Origin: Pseudoalteromonas sp. R3
GTDB lineage: Bacteria; Pseudomonadota; Gammaproteobacteria; Enterobacterales; Alteromonadaceae
Assembly: GCF_004014715.1 (NCBI RefSeq)
Contig: NZ_CP034835.1
Location: 3,162,001 to 3,226,000 of the forward strand
Direction of reading: 5' to 3'
Length of the DNA stretch: 64,000 bases
In this document: piece by piece, positions 1-8,983 of the stretch
Layout: each line of letters opens with the position of its first letter
Numbering within the stretch: position 1 is the first letter of the stretch
The notes under the pieces: model-generated
Database searches by the model: none
Told to the model about the DNA's origin: nothing
The model's input: only the letters and a program-made list of their open reading frames with translations
Program-made: the position numbers and the translations under genes

Positions 1-768
1 GTTTTGAACCGCACCTAGCTCTGCACGCTTCTTATCAACTACTGCAATCAGGTTGTCCATACCAGCCAATACTGCCTGCGCGTTTGCCTGAGATGATACT
101 GAGATACCTGTTTCAGTGAACACGTTAGAGAAAACCTTCGCATCCGCTTCAGTACCGATGTTAGTACTGATGGTTTCTGTGGTGGTACTCAGAGCAACAC
201 CCGTTACACCACTGGCGATACCTGCGATACCTGACAGGGTGAAACCGCCGTTTGCCTGCATATCATTGGTTGTACCGGCAACATTTTGCATACTGAAGCC
301 AATAGTTTGTACTGCATCAGCACCAACCTGGAAGTTTGCAGAGTAAGAACCATCTAGTAGGTTTTGGCCACCAAAGGTTGTATCTGCAGCTACCCGGTTC
401 ACCTCTGAAGATAGTGAGCGGATTTCTTCCTGAATTGCCAAACGGTCTTCATCTGTGTTTGAGCCGTTTGATGCTTGCTGTGCCAGAGTACGAATACGCT
501 GGAACATTGAGGTAACTTCGTCCATCGCGCCTTCAGCTGTCTGAGCTAGCGAGATACCGTCGTTGGCGTTACGGTTACCTTGGTTTAAACCGTTGATTTG
601 CGAAGTCAAACGGTCTGAAATTTGTAGACCTGCTGCATCGTCAGCAGCGCTGTTGATACGGAAGCCCGATGATAAACGCTTGAAGGAAACATCAAGCGAG
701 TTGCCTGAATTGTTTAATTGTCTTTGAGCATTCAATGAACTTACGTTAGTATTTACATAAAGTGCCAT
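1..768 (-). CDS. Flagellin, 5' part (3' end outside window)
   Basis: Subunit of the flagellar filament, exported through the flagellar type III system. The reading frame starts at 768 with [18 protein letters not shown], the typical flagellin N-terminus, and stays open to base 1, giving 256 codons. The conserved D0/D1 segment (residues about 1-140, including [19 protein letters not shown]) is followed by the variable central region and by the beginning of the C-terminal coil ([26 protein letters not shown]). Only the last few tens of residues are missing. A GGGAGA ribosome site lies 6 bases before the ATG. The gene is monocistronic behind a sigma-28 promoter at 901-927. Which flagellin paralogue it is cannot be told. 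Confidence 0.97.
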   Translation of the reverse strand, partial: MALYVNTNVSSLNAQRQLNNSGNSLDVSFKRLSSGFRINSAADDAAGLQISDRLTSQINGLNQGNRNANDGISLAQTAEGAMDEVTSMFQRIRTLAQQASNGSNTDEDRLAIQEEIRSLSSEVNRVAADTTFGGQNLLDGSYSANFQVGADAVQTIGFSMQNVAGTTNDMQANGGFTLSGIAGIASGVTGVALSTTTETISTNIGTEADAKVFSNVFTETGISVSSQANAQAVLAGMDNLIAVVDKKRAELGAVQN

Positions 769-789
769 GGTGATTCTCCCACTGTAATC

Positions 790-834
790 TGAGTGCTTAC
801 TCTTTGAGTGCTTACTCTGTAAGTGCCCACTCTC
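790..834. repeat. Three tandem 15-bp repeats in the flagellin 5' UTR
   Basis: Units 790-804, 805-819 and 820-834 read TGAGTGCTTACTCTT, TGAGTGCTTACTCTG and TAAGTGCCCACTCTC. The first two units each contain GAGT-gctt-ACTC, a tiny inverted repeat. The array lies between the putative sigma-28 promoter and the flagellin start, so it would be transcribed into the leader. Function unknown; it may be a translational or stability element, or simple slippage. Confidence 0.85.
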
Positions 835-900
835 AAACTTCTAAAACTTACTCTCTTAGCCTTCAAGGTTTGTTTTCACTCTCCGGCTTGGTTACTTAAG

Positions 901-927
901 TTATCGGGCAGTGGGAAAAATACTTTA
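901..927 (-). promoter_or_regulatory. Sigma-28 (FliA) promoter of the flagellin gene
   Basis: On the minus strand the sequence reads TAAA-N15-CCCGATAA, one base from the FliA consensus TAAA-N15-GCCGATAA. It sits about 130 bases upstream of the flagellin ATG, as expected for a late (class IV type) flagellar gene. The predicted leader carries the tandem repeats at 790-834. Confidence 0.85.
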
Positions 928-1099
928 GAAAATTTTCTAAAAAAATCTCATCCTTTTGTTTTTATTTGAAATTTACTTTCTAAAGCGGCAGAAAATGGGA
1001 AATAAATTGCCACCCCAAGATTCCCTCAGAATTCTGATGCAGAGCAGCAAAGCATATAAAAGTTAGTAAGTTAGAATCTAAACTGGATAAAAAAGAAGT

Positions 1100-1140
1100 A
1101 AAATGGAAGCGACAGGAATAACTCCCAAAAGCCGCTTCCA
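1100..1140 (-). terminator. Terminator after flgL
   Basis: Inverted repeat TGGAAGCG...CGCTTCCA (1104-1111 with 1133-1140), read on the minus strand, is followed by TTTTAC. It lies directly downstream of the flgL stop codon and separates flgL from the flagellin gene. The loop is long (about 21 bases), so strength is uncertain. Confidence 0.6.
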
Positions 1141-1147
1141 GGACGGA

Positions 1148-2383
1148 TTACCTGATGTAGTCGAGTAGAGATAGATTAGACAACCGGCCAAAGGTGGCCT
1201 GCGATGCCTGAAGTGCGGTTTCATGTTTGGTCAGATCGGTGATGGCTTCTGCCATATCCAGTTCAACCAGCTCAGCTTTGGCAATCTTGTTATTAATGTC
1301 CAGGTCTGCGTTGGCATCAGTAATACGTGTTGCCGTATTGAGCCTGCCACCTAAACCCGACTGTGTCTGCGAAACCCTATTTTTTGCGTTATCAATGCCA
1401 ATCATGGAATCAGCCAGTACCTGACGGTAGTCTTTTTCGCTTAGGGTCGGGTCATTCAATGCAGCGACCAGATCATCCAGCATATTTAGCACGTTATCTT
1501 TTTCTGGCGCTTCGAGGTCAAAGTCGATTTGTGCAGGCGCACTCCCCGTGAAGCTAAACTCCATTCCCGCCACTTCAATATGGTTTTCTTCATAACTTCC
1601 GGTTGCCAATACTGTTGCACCTTGCTGCAAAGTATAGGTATTAGGCGTACCTGCAGTAAGTACCAGACTAAAGGTATTCGAGCCGGCAGGTGCTGTCGGA
1701 TCAGGATTGTAGTTCGCTTTGTGAAACTCATCAAAAGGACCTTGTTTGGTCACATATACATCGGAACTCACGACACTGCCTGAGACAGTTGCTGTATTAG
1801 ATGCAACATTTAGCCGGGTTTGCACACTTTCAAATACATCGAAGCCGTTGTCACTGGACTTAATTTCAACCCCTTCGGCAACCTTAATTTTATGCTGACC
1901 TTGATCTCCATTATATTGATAACGTTGTTGCGTACTGTTATACGAATAGGCTTCTGTATTATCCTGATAGCCGGAGAAAATATATCGACCATCTTCCGTC
2001 TTTGCATTCATAAGATCGTGCACTGCCGTTTGAATTGCACTCAACTCTTCTGAAAGCGAAGCCCGGTCTACATCTACCAAGGAGCCATTACCAGCCTGAA
2101 CTGTGAGAGTCAAAGCCCGCGTTAACGAGTCTTTAATATTATCTAGCACACCCTCTTGAGTATCCAAACGACCTTTAAGCATGGTCAGGTTTTTTGTGTA
2201 CTGTTCGTTAGTCTGGATCCTATCTGTATACAATAAAGCTCGCGCCATCGCAGAAGGATCATCGGATGCAGTCAATACGCGCTTTTGGGTATTAACCTGC
2301 TGCATAGCTTTATTCACGTCTTGCTGACTATCTAGTATGGAGTTCAGGTTGTTCTGATACATCATATTTTGAGATAAACGCAT
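1148..2383 (-). CDS. flgL: Flagellar hook-filament junction protein FlgL
   Basis: Second hook-filament junction protein (HAP3), on which the filament cap and flagellin assemble. At 411 residues it is longer than the enterobacterial form (about 317), the extra length lying in the variable middle (about 150-290). The N-terminus (MRLSQNMMYQNNLNSILDSQ) and the C-terminal flagellin-like coil (ELDMAEAITDLTKHETALQASQATFGRLSNLSLLDYI) are typical. Two bases separate it from the upstream flgK stop, so both are on one transcript with flgJ. A terminator follows. Confidence 0.97.
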   Translation of the reverse strand: MRLSQNMMYQNNLNSILDSQQDVNKAMQQVNTQKRVLTASDDPSAMARALLYTDRIQTNEQYTKNLTMLKGRLDTQEGVLDNIKDSLTRALTLTVQAGNGSLVDVDRASLSEELSAIQTAVHDLMNAKTEDGRYIFSGYQDNTEAYSYNSTQQRYQYNGDQGQHKIKVAEGVEIKSSDNGFDVFESVQTRLNVASNTATVSGSVVSSDVYVTKQGPFDEFHKANYNPDPTAPAGSNTFSLVLTAGTPNTYTLQQGATVLATGSYEENHIEVAGMEFSFTGSAPAQIDFDLEAPEKDNVLNMLDDLVAALNDPTLSEKDYRQVLADSMIGIDNAKNRVSQTQSGLGGRLNTATRITDANADLDINNKIAKAELVELDMAEAITDLTKHETALQASQATFGRLSNLSLLDYIR

Positions 2384-2385
2384 AA

Positions 2386-4398
2386 TTACCTCGCCGCACT
2401 TAATAAGGTGTCAAACACAGTTCTTGCCGCGCTTAATACTTGCGCAGCTGCTGAGTAAGATTGTTGAAAACGTAATAAATTGGCCGCCTCTTCATCCAGG
2501 TTTACACCAGCCATCGACTCATACCAGGCTTCAGATTGTGCAGCCAGCGCTTCATACGCTGCGCCATTAGTTTTTGCCTGATTGGCCACAACCCCTATTT
2601 CTGTCACCAGGCCGGCATAAGCTTCATTGAACGTCTTCAGATTGTCTGCTGTTGCAGTAGTAACTACATTTTGACGAACCAACTCTGCGCTTTGCAATTT
2701 ACTTAACTCCAGGCCATTTCGATTATCATCGAAACCGCCCGTATTGAACTCAATGGTGTAGGTATCACCCGTTGAGGGTGTTCCCTCTATATTGAAATCG
2801 AAACCATAACTGGCATACGCACCGCCTGCCTGTGCAAGGATGTTTTCAGCTGGCGGTGTAATAGTAAAGGTATTAGTACCATTACCATCCACAATCTGAT
2901 ATTCGTTGGCATTTGCCGTCTTAGTTAATGTAATAGTGCCATTGGTAAGACTCGGTGGTGCCGCCGTAAAGTTACTGGTAGCGGGGTCAGTGTTAGTGAC
3001 AGAACCCACTGAAATAGTCGCATTACTGACATTATTTGCTGCGGTCTCTGTACGAATAGGAGAGGCTAATGCAAGACTTTCCGGGCGGTCTGTTGCCAGC
3101 TGAAGGTTACCTGCGGTGCCTGAATTAAGCTTAACTAAAAAGCTATCCCCGACATTGGCGGTCCCTGTCAGGTTCATTTGCAAACCAAACATGTCAACGC
3201 CTGCCGCAACTGAGTTTGAATCTATTACTCCTCCAATCACGTTTGCGGTTACGGGAGTTCCCTGCACATTGCCCTTACTGTCCACCGCTGCAATTTCGAC
3301 AGTGTTTGCCGCGGTATAGGTGACTCTGAAATCCGTCGCTGGAACTTCTTTACCTTTACCTGGCTCAACCGTAGCCGTTAACTGTGCCGTGCTGGTGTTG
3401 CTGGCATAAGGATACCCACCGACGGTCGGCAGCTCGAATATATTGCCACCCAGATTACCGTCTAAGTCCATCCCCAATTGGTTTTGCTGATTAAAAGCAT
3501 CGGCCAGTGACAAGCCAATCTGGCCCAGCTGAGTCTGAGCGGGTACCAGAATGTCATCACGAAAAGCCATCAGCCCGCCGATTTTACCTCGCAGCGTCGT
3601 ATGATCTACTTCAAGTGCGACGGCTGAGCCATCTTTGACGTCAAGTGTCAGTGTTTTATGATTGGGATCGGGGTCGCCATCCATCGAAAAAAGGCTAAAA
3701 CTGCCATTCTCCATCACCAGAGACTGACCAGACCCCAGAAAAACCAACTTCTCACCGTTGGCTCCGTCTAAGGTCTCTATATCCACCAGCTCGGCTAAGT
3801 CTCTGATGGCCTGATCACGTTGGTTAAGCAATGAACTGCCGCTACCATCACTGTTATTACCATTGAGCGCAGCAACCTGACCATTCATATCACTGATCTT
3901 CTGAATGAGATTATTGGCCTCATCAGAATAGATGGACAATTGCTCGTTCACGATATTGCTCTGATCAAACACAATACCGGATAACCGGTCCATCTGGTCG
4001 ATCAGGTTCTGAGCATCAGTCAAAAACAAAGAACGCGCAACCGTTGAAGAGGGTAAATTCATCGCCTCTTGCATATTATTGAACAGGGAGTTAATGCTCT
4101 GATTAAGATTATTTGATTCCTCACCAAATAAGGTATCAACCCGAGTGGCTTCCGTTACAAACTGATCATAATAAGCCTGACTCGATAAATCTCGATTTAG
4201 CTGTTTCTGGGCAAACTCATTGAGCAAACGTACCGTTTCACCACGGCCTACCTGATTGTTAATCATAGTAGTATGCTCTGTCCGCTCGCGAACGTAGCCT
4301 TTGGTATTCAGGTTTGCGATATTTTTACTGGTAGTCTGAAGTAGCTCAGAGCTGGCTCTGACTCCCGACGTACCAATATTCATAAGATTAAAGGACAT
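2386..4398 (-). CDS. flgK: Flagellar hook-associated protein FlgK (HAP1)
   Basis: First hook-filament junction protein. It is 670 residues long, against about 550 in enterobacteria. The N-terminal rod/hook motif (SGVRASSELLQTTSKNIANLNTKGYVRE) and the C-terminal helix (EEAANLLRFQQSYSAAAQVLSAARTVFDTLL) are conserved. The middle (about 320-560) is a low-complexity Thr/Asn/Gly-rich D2-type insertion that is surface-exposed in the family and variable. It is co-transcribed with flgJ upstream (one base gap) and flgL downstream. Confidence 0.97.
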   Translation of the reverse strand: MSFNLMNIGTSGVRASSELLQTTSKNIANLNTKGYVRERTEHTTMINNQVGRGETVRLLNEFAQKQLNRDLSSQAYYDQFVTEATRVDTLFGEESNNLNQSINSLFNNMQEAMNLPSSTVARSLFLTDAQNLIDQMDRLSGIVFDQSNIVNEQLSIYSDEANNLIQKISDMNGQVAALNGNNSDGSGSSLLNQRDQAIRDLAELVDIETLDGANGEKLVFLGSGQSLVMENGSFSLFSMDGDPDPNHKTLTLDVKDGSAVALEVDHTTLRGKIGGLMAFRDDILVPAQTQLGQIGLSLADAFNQQNQLGMDLDGNLGGNIFELPTVGGYPYASNTSTAQLTATVEPGKGKEVPATDFRVTYTAANTVEIAAVDSKGNVQGTPVTANVIGGVIDSNSVAAGVDMFGLQMNLTGTANVGDSFLVKLNSGTAGNLQLATDRPESLALASPIRTETAANNVSNATISVGSVTNTDPATSNFTAAPPSLTNGTITLTKTANANEYQIVDGNGTNTFTITPPAENILAQAGGAYASYGFDFNIEGTPSTGDTYTIEFNTGGFDDNRNGLELSKLQSAELVRQNVVTTATADNLKTFNEAYAGLVTEIGVVANQAKTNGAAYEALAAQSEAWYESMAGVNLDEEAANLLRFQQSYSAAAQVLSAARTVFDTLLSAAR

Positions 4399-4399
4399 C

Positions 4400-5383
4400 T
4401 TAATTTACTCCCTGATGCACTGACGCTGACAACATGGACTGAAACTCTCCTCTGCCCAACACACGTTTAATTTTCTCTGCATAATCTGGATCTGTTGCGT
4501 ATCCGGCCTGCTGCAGCGCATCCAGGTATTGCTCCGGATTGTCTGTCTTATTCAAGGCATCCTGATACCTGGGATTTGACTGCAGGAAATCGACATAATC
4601 ATTGATGCTATCTTTGAGCGACTCATAGGCTCTGAAGTTAGCTTGTTTTTTCACCGGCAGGCCCTGTTCAAACTCCAGTGTCATTTTACTGGCGCTGTCA
4701 CCCTGCCACCGCTTATCTGCTTTGATGTTAAAAAGGTTAAAGCTGCTTTCACCGTCCTGACGCGTAATAATATGCTTGCCCCAGCCTGTTTCCAGCGCTG
4801 CCTGTGCAACCATGACGGCTGGATTAAGGCCTATCTTCTCTGCCGCAGATTTGGCATAGTCCCATAGCTGACTAATGAAAGATTCAGGATCATCGAATCG
4901 CACGTCGTCAGGCGCACTCTCTTTCACTTCTGGCTGTTTCTCGGCTTTGCGTTCTTTTTCTACGTTCGCTTGGCTCGCTTCACCATTGGCGATACGATCA
5001 CTTTGCAACTCGGCACCAGTGCGCAGCACCGAGCCTGGCATATACCCGTCGCGATTCGGTGACAATTGCTGCACAATAAGATCAGCAAGACCCAGGCTCC
5101 CTTCACTTGAAAGCTGCATAGACATCTGCTGATCATGCATATCACGATAGAATTTGACACTGCTGGAGTTAAACGGACTGTCTTTGTCTTCCAGCACTTC
5201 ATTCGCTTTACGCATACTGGTTAACATCATTTGTGTGAAAATAGATTCGAATTGTTGAGCCGCTTTGCGCAACGCTTCCTCAGAGGCATCGGCATCTCCG
5301 GTACTTTTCAGCGCGTCCTGTCTTAACGAGTTCAAATCGGTTAAGTCATAGAAACTTTGGTTGCGAGTCGGATCAGTATTCAT
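4400..5383 (-). CDS. flgJ: Flagellar rod cap / peptidoglycan hydrolase FlgJ
   Basis: Bifunctional rod assembly factor of 327 residues. Residues about 30-110 form the rod-cap domain (AAQFESIFTQMMLTSMRKAN). Residues about 165-320 form the glucosaminidase domain that opens the peptidoglycan for the rod, with the catalytic-region motif AQAALETGWGKHI and the later YATDPDYAEKI. A charged linker (about 125-165) joins the two halves. It is the first gene of the flgJKL unit, preceded by a sigma-54 type element at 5420-5437 and by the flgI terminator. Confidence 0.96.
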   Translation of the reverse strand: MNTDPTRNQSFYDLTDLNSLRQDALKSTGDADASEEALRKAAQQFESIFTQMMLTSMRKANEVLEDKDSPFNSSSVKFYRDMHDQQMSMQLSSEGSLGLADLIVQQLSPNRDGYMPGSVLRTGAELQSDRIANGEASQANVEKERKAEKQPEVKESAPDDVRFDDPESFISQLWDYAKSAAEKIGLNPAVMVAQAALETGWGKHIITRQDGESSFNLFNIKADKRWQGDSASKMTLEFEQGLPVKKQANFRAYESLKDSINDYVDFLQSNPRYQDALNKTDNPEQYLDALQQAGYATDPDYAEKIKRVLGRGEFQSMLSASVHQGVN

Positions 5384-5419
5384 TGCTCAAAATCACATCA
5401 ATATACATAACCAATTACA

Positions 5420-5437
5420 ATGCAATTATTGAGCCAA
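5420..5437 (-). promoter_or_regulatory. Sigma-54 (-24/-12) promoter for flgJKL
   Basis: The minus strand reads TTGGC-TCAATAA-TTGCA: the GG and GC dinucleotides are separated by exactly 10 bases, matching TGGCAC-N5-TTGC. It lies about 40 bases upstream of the flgJ ATG and directly beyond the flgI terminator. That placement and the two similar sites at 8906 and 11938 support it. Confidence 0.7.
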
Positions 5438-5462
5438 TAAAAAAGCCCCGTAAAACGGGGCT
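5438..5462 (-). terminator. Rho-independent terminator after flgI
   Basis: On the minus strand AGCCCCG-tttta-CGGGGCT is followed by a run of six T. This strong GC hairpin lies 25 bases past the flgI stop and ends the flgFGHI unit. Confidence 0.9.
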
Positions 5463-5486
5463 AACTGTTTGATTATAAAAGAAGCA

Positions 5487-6581
5487 TCAGATGACGACTA
5501 ATTGACCATGTATCGCGCCAGCTTCTTTTAGCGCTTCAAGTATCGCCATCAAATCACCTGGTGCTGCTCCCACAGCATTGATTGCACGCACTAAGTCATC
5601 CAGGCTTGAACCGGGGTCAAATACAAACGCACGAGAATCATCTTGGTCAACATCGACAATGCTTTGACGCGTAACAGCCGTTTCTCCATCAGACAAAGGC
5701 TGTGGCTGAGACACATTCACCTGCTCCGCAATGGTCACGGTTAGTCCACCATGGGTGATGGCCGCTGGTTGCAATTTCACTTCTTTACCAATGACAATAG
5801 TACCGGTGCGTGAATTAACGATAATTTTGGCTGAGGTATCTGCTGGAGTGAACTCTAAATTCTCCAGGGTCGATAGATAGGCAACACGCTGTGATGGATC
5901 GCGCGGAGCTATAACTCGTACAGATGCCGCATCCATAGCCTGCGCACTTTGCGGGCCAACCAGATCATTGATAGTATCCGCCAGGCGTTTCGCCGTAGTA
6001 AAATCCGGGCGGTTAAGGTTAAACGTAATGTGATCGCCCTGCGTAAACGGACTTCTGACTGCACGCTCAACAGTACCGCCATTTGGGATCCGCCCTACCG
6101 TTGGCGTGTTAATGACCACACGGCTCCCATCTAACCCTTCTGCCCCTAAACCACCTACAATCATACTGCCCTGTGCAATGGCATAGACATTACCATCTAC
6201 CCCTTTAAGGAAGGTCTGTAACAGAGTCCCGCCACGCAGGCTCCCGGCACTACCTATAGAAGACACGGTAACGTCAATTGTTTGACCAGGCTTTACAAAC
6301 GCGGGTAACTCAGCATGCACGGCGACCGCTGCGACATTTTTAATTTTAGGCTTGAGGTTGGCGGGCATGGTAATGCCAAAGCTATTCAGCATGCCTTTAA
6401 AGCTTTGCTCGGTAAAGCGCGTTTGTTCGCCAGTTCCCGGTAAACCCACGACCAGACCATAGCCAACTAACTGGTTTGAGCGTACGCCCTCAACCATAGT
6501 TACATCTTTGATCCGCTCTGCATGTACAAACTGGCTTGTAACAAGTGACACGGCCAGAACAAGCATGTTGAATAATCTCAT
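5487..6581 (-). CDS. flgI: Flagellar P-ring protein FlgI
   Basis: Periplasmic protein that forms the P-ring, the peptidoglycan bushing around the rod. It has 364 residues, the usual length. A Sec signal peptide (residues 1-21) ends at VHA before [26 protein letters not shown], the family N-terminus. The C-terminus [39 protein letters not shown] is also characteristic (motif given in part). It lies 11 bases after flgH and is the last gene of the flgFGHI unit. Confidence 0.97.
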   Translation of the reverse strand: MRLFNMLVLAVSLVTSQFVHAERIKDVTMVEGVRSNQLVGYGLVVGLPGTGEQTRFTEQSFKGMLNSFGITMPANLKPKIKNVAAVAVHAELPAFVKPGQTIDVTVSSIGSAGSLRGGTLLQTFLKGVDGNVYAIAQGSMIVGGLGAEGLDGSRVVINTPTVGRIPNGGTVERAVRSPFTQGDHITFNLNRPDFTTAKRLADTINDLVGPQSAQAMDAASVRVIAPRDPSQRVAYLSTLENLEFTPADTSAKIIVNSRTGTIVIGKEVKLQPAAITHGGLTVTIAEQVNVSQPQPLSDGETAVTRQSIVDVDQDDSRAFVFDPGSSLDDLVRAINAVGAAPGDLMAILEALKEAGAIHGQLVVI

Positions 6582-6592
6582 CGTCTTTTACC

Positions 6593-7282
6593 TCAAAATG
6601 GCATGATGGCGCTCATAAAGAACTTGGTCAGCCAGCCTGCACTTTGTACTTCCTGAGTATCACCTTTTCCTGAATACTGAATACGCGCATTGGCGATACG
6701 ATTTGACTCCACCGTATTATCAGCATTGACATCTTGCGGCCTGACCAGGCCTTCAAGACGGATGAATTCCTCACCGGTGTTCAGTGTTAGCCACTTTTCG
6801 CCTCGGATCACTAAGTTACCATTTGGTAAAACTCGCATCACATTGACAGAAATATTACCAATCAGACTATTTGACTGGTTGGCCTGCGCGTCGCCCTGGA
6901 AGGACGAGTTTGAGCCAGCATCCAACTGAATACTTTTGCTTCCCCAGTTGACTGCTGCGCCCCCTAAACCAAGTATGGGATCAACATTCACTTCACTGTC
7001 TTTATCCAGCTTGGAATTTGCAGCCTTTGAAGCCTGCGTCGACTCTCGCAGCACAACCGTAATAATATCGCCTGTTCGAAGTGCCTTTTTGTCTGAATAC
7101 AGATCGTTGGCATAGGCATTAAACAACGAGCCTGTTGGCACGACTGGCGCAGCCTCCGCTTCTGGGTACATGGGCGCGTAGTAAGGATCGTCCCGCTTAA
7201 CATCTTTATTCTGCGTCGTTGTACAACCACTCAGTGCTATACAGCCTGCCGCTATCAGGCCAATTGTACGTAACTTATCCAT
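6593..7282 (-). CDS. flgH: Flagellar L-ring lipoprotein FlgH
   Basis: Outer-membrane lipoprotein forming the L-ring. From the ATG at 7282 it has 229 residues with a lipoprotein signal ending LSGC-TTTQ. This start is chosen because GGGGGT, a good ribosome site, precedes it; an upstream in-frame TTG at 7297 would place that site inside the gene. Conserved segments include GDIITVVLRESTQASKAA and NLVIRGEKWLTLNTGEE. It follows flgG closely. Confidence 0.96.
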   Translation of the reverse strand: MDKLRTIGLIAAGCIALSGCTTTQNKDVKRDDPYYAPMYPEAEAAPVVPTGSLFNAYANDLYSDKKALRTGDIITVVLRESTQASKAANSKLDKDSEVNVDPILGLGGAAVNWGSKSIQLDAGSNSSFQGDAQANQSNSLIGNISVNVMRVLPNGNLVIRGEKWLTLNTGEEFIRLEGLVRPQDVNADNTVESNRIANARIQYSGKGDTQEVQSAGWLTKFFMSAIMPF

Positions 7283-7297
7283 ACTACCCCCAATCAA

Positions 7298-8086
7298 TTA
7301 AAGCTGTTGATTAATGTAACTAAGCATCTCATCGACTGAGTTGATCACTTTAGAGTTCATTTCGTAAACTCGTTGCGTTTCTATCAGATTGACCAGTTCT
7401 TCAGTTACGTTAACGTTAGATGTTTCCAATGCCCCTTGCACAATTGAGCCAAGCCCCTCAACGCCAGGGTTGCCTTGTACCGGTGCACCACTAACCGCCG
7501 TTTCGGTGTAAAGGTTTTGGCCAATCGGCTCAAGACCTGACGGGTTAATGAAATCGCTAATCACTAACTGGCCGATGACCGTGTTAGCCGCTTCACCCTG
7601 AATACTGACAGACACTTCACCATCTTGGGAGATGGTGATGGAATTGGCGTTATCCGGCACATTCATTTCCGGCTGTAACGGGAAACCTGCACCAGAAGTC
7701 ACAATACGACCTTCTTCATCTGTGGTGAACTGACCATTACGCGTGTATGCGATTGTGCCGTCAGGCATCTGAATTTCAAAGAATCCCGGTCCCTGAACCA
7801 TCCAGTCCAATGAGTTCTCTGTACTCAGCATATTACCTTGCGAAAAGTTTTTTTGGTTTGCCACGACTTTGGCACCGGCGCCTAGCATCAAACCTGATGG
7901 CAGTTCGGTATCCTGAGAGGAGCGCCCACCGGGTTGGTTAATATTCTGATAGAGTAAGTCTTCAAATATCGCGCGGCTCTTTTTATAGCCGACCGTACTA
8001 GCATTCGCCAGGTTATTTGAAATAACTGATATATCAGTCTGCTGGGCATCTAAGCCGGTTTTACTGATCCATAATGCTGGGTTCAT
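7298..8086 (-). CDS. flgG: Flagellar distal rod protein FlgG
   Basis: Main component of the distal rod, 262 residues. The N-terminal rod motif (LDAQQTDISVISNNLANASTVGYKKSRA, quoted in part) and the C-terminal SNVNVTEELVNLIETQRVYEMNSKVI with LSYINQQL are diagnostic. It lies 18 bases downstream of flgF and its stop is 15 bases before the flgH ATG. Confidence 0.98.
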   Translation of the reverse strand: MNPALWISKTGLDAQQTDISVISNNLANASTVGYKKSRAIFEDLLYQNINQPGGRSSQDTELPSGLMLGAGAKVVANQKNFSQGNMLSTENSLDWMVQGPGFFEIQMPDGTIAYTRNGQFTTDEEGRIVTSGAGFPLQPEMNVPDNANSITISQDGEVSVSIQGEAANTVIGQLVISDFINPSGLEPIGQNLYTETAVSGAPVQGNPGVEGLGSIVQGALETSNVNVTEELVNLIETQRVYEMNSKVINSVDEMLSYINQQL

Positions 8087-8104
8087 AATCTTTACCTCAC
8101 TCTC

Positions 8105-8869
8105 TTAAACGATACGCAGGAGCGAAGTGTGTCGCTCATCAATTTCTTCAGCTGTTTTCATCAGTTTCATCTGCATTTCAAACTGGCGCTGAAGGTTTAC
8201 CATGTCCACCATCTCATGAACTGGATTTACATTAGACATTTCCAGATAGCCACTCATTACCTTGGCGGTAGGGGAGATTTCACAAAACCCACACACTCCA
8301 TCTTCTAGTAGCTCTTCTTTTGGTCTGAACAAACCGTCATTGCCTTTTTCAAGTTTGCTATTGTCTGCGCTAATAATCTTCAATCGGTCGACCACTTCCA
8401 AAAAGTTGGCAGGTGCACCCTGGGGTCGGACCTGAATCGAGCCATCGTCACTAAACACCACCTTTTCTACCGGCAAAGGTAAAATAATTGGGCCACCTTC
8501 GCCAATAATTTGACGACCATGGCTGGTGACCAATGCGCCATCAGAGGTGATATTCAACGTACCAACTTTGGTATAAGCTTCTTCACCTGCGGCGTCCACC
8601 ACACTGATCCAGGACTTTTCATCAACAGCGATATCAAGATCACGTCCCGTTTCAGTGATAGCCCCGCCCGTCATCATGGTCCCCGGACGTTCCTGCATAG
8701 CAAATACGCGGGTAGGAAGCCCTTCACCAAAAGCCTGCATAGAGCGGGCCTGTGCAAAGTCTGCCTTAAACCCGGTGGTATTGGCGTTGGCCAGGTTGTT
8801 CGCTTTCAGTCCGACACCAACCAGATTTTGTTTGGCACCAGACATAGCGACATACAGCATTTTATCCAT
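8105..8869 (-). CDS. flgF: Flagellar proximal rod protein FlgF
   Basis: Proximal rod protein of 254 residues with the flagella basal body rod motif near the N-terminus (ANNLANANTTGFKADFAQA) and the C-terminal helix (HEMVDMVNLQRQFEMQMKLM). It is the first gene of the flgFGHI unit, with a sigma-54 type promoter at 8906-8923 about 40 bases upstream of its ATG. Confidence 0.97.
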   Translation of the reverse strand: MDKMLYVAMSGAKQNLVGVGLKANNLANANTTGFKADFAQARSMQAFGEGLPTRVFAMQERPGTMMTGGAITETGRDLDIAVDEKSWISVVDAAGEEAYTKVGTLNITSDGALVTSHGRQIIGEGGPIILPLPVEKVVFSDDGSIQVRPQGAPANFLEVVDRLKIISADNSKLEKGNDGLFRPKEELLEDGVCGFCEISPTAKVMSGYLEMSNVNPVHEMVDMVNLQRQFEMQMKLMKTAEEIDERHTSLLRIV

Positions 8870-8905
8870 GGGAACGACCTAAAATTGTTCAATCTATACT
8901 GAGTA

Positions 8906-8923
8906 AAGCAATATAGATGCCAA
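8906..8923 (-). promoter_or_regulatory. Sigma-54 (-24/-12) promoter for flgFGHI
   Basis: The minus strand reads TTGGCAT-CTATA-TTGCTTT, with GG and GC separated by 10 bases and both half-sites matching the RpoN consensus TGGCAC-N5-TTGCW closely. It stands between the flgE terminator and flgF. Confidence 0.8.
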
Positions 8924-8943
8924 CATGTTCGTCAAGAAAATGA

Positions 8944-8965
8944 AAAGGCCGCATTAAGCGGCCTT
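8944..8965 (-). terminator. Rho-independent terminator after flgE
   Basis: On the minus strand AAGGCCGC-ttaat-GCGGCCTT is followed by TTCATTTT. It lies about 20 bases past the flgE stop codon and ends the flgBCDE unit. Confidence 0.85.
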
Positions 8966-8983
8966 GGGAGGTGATGAAGTAGA

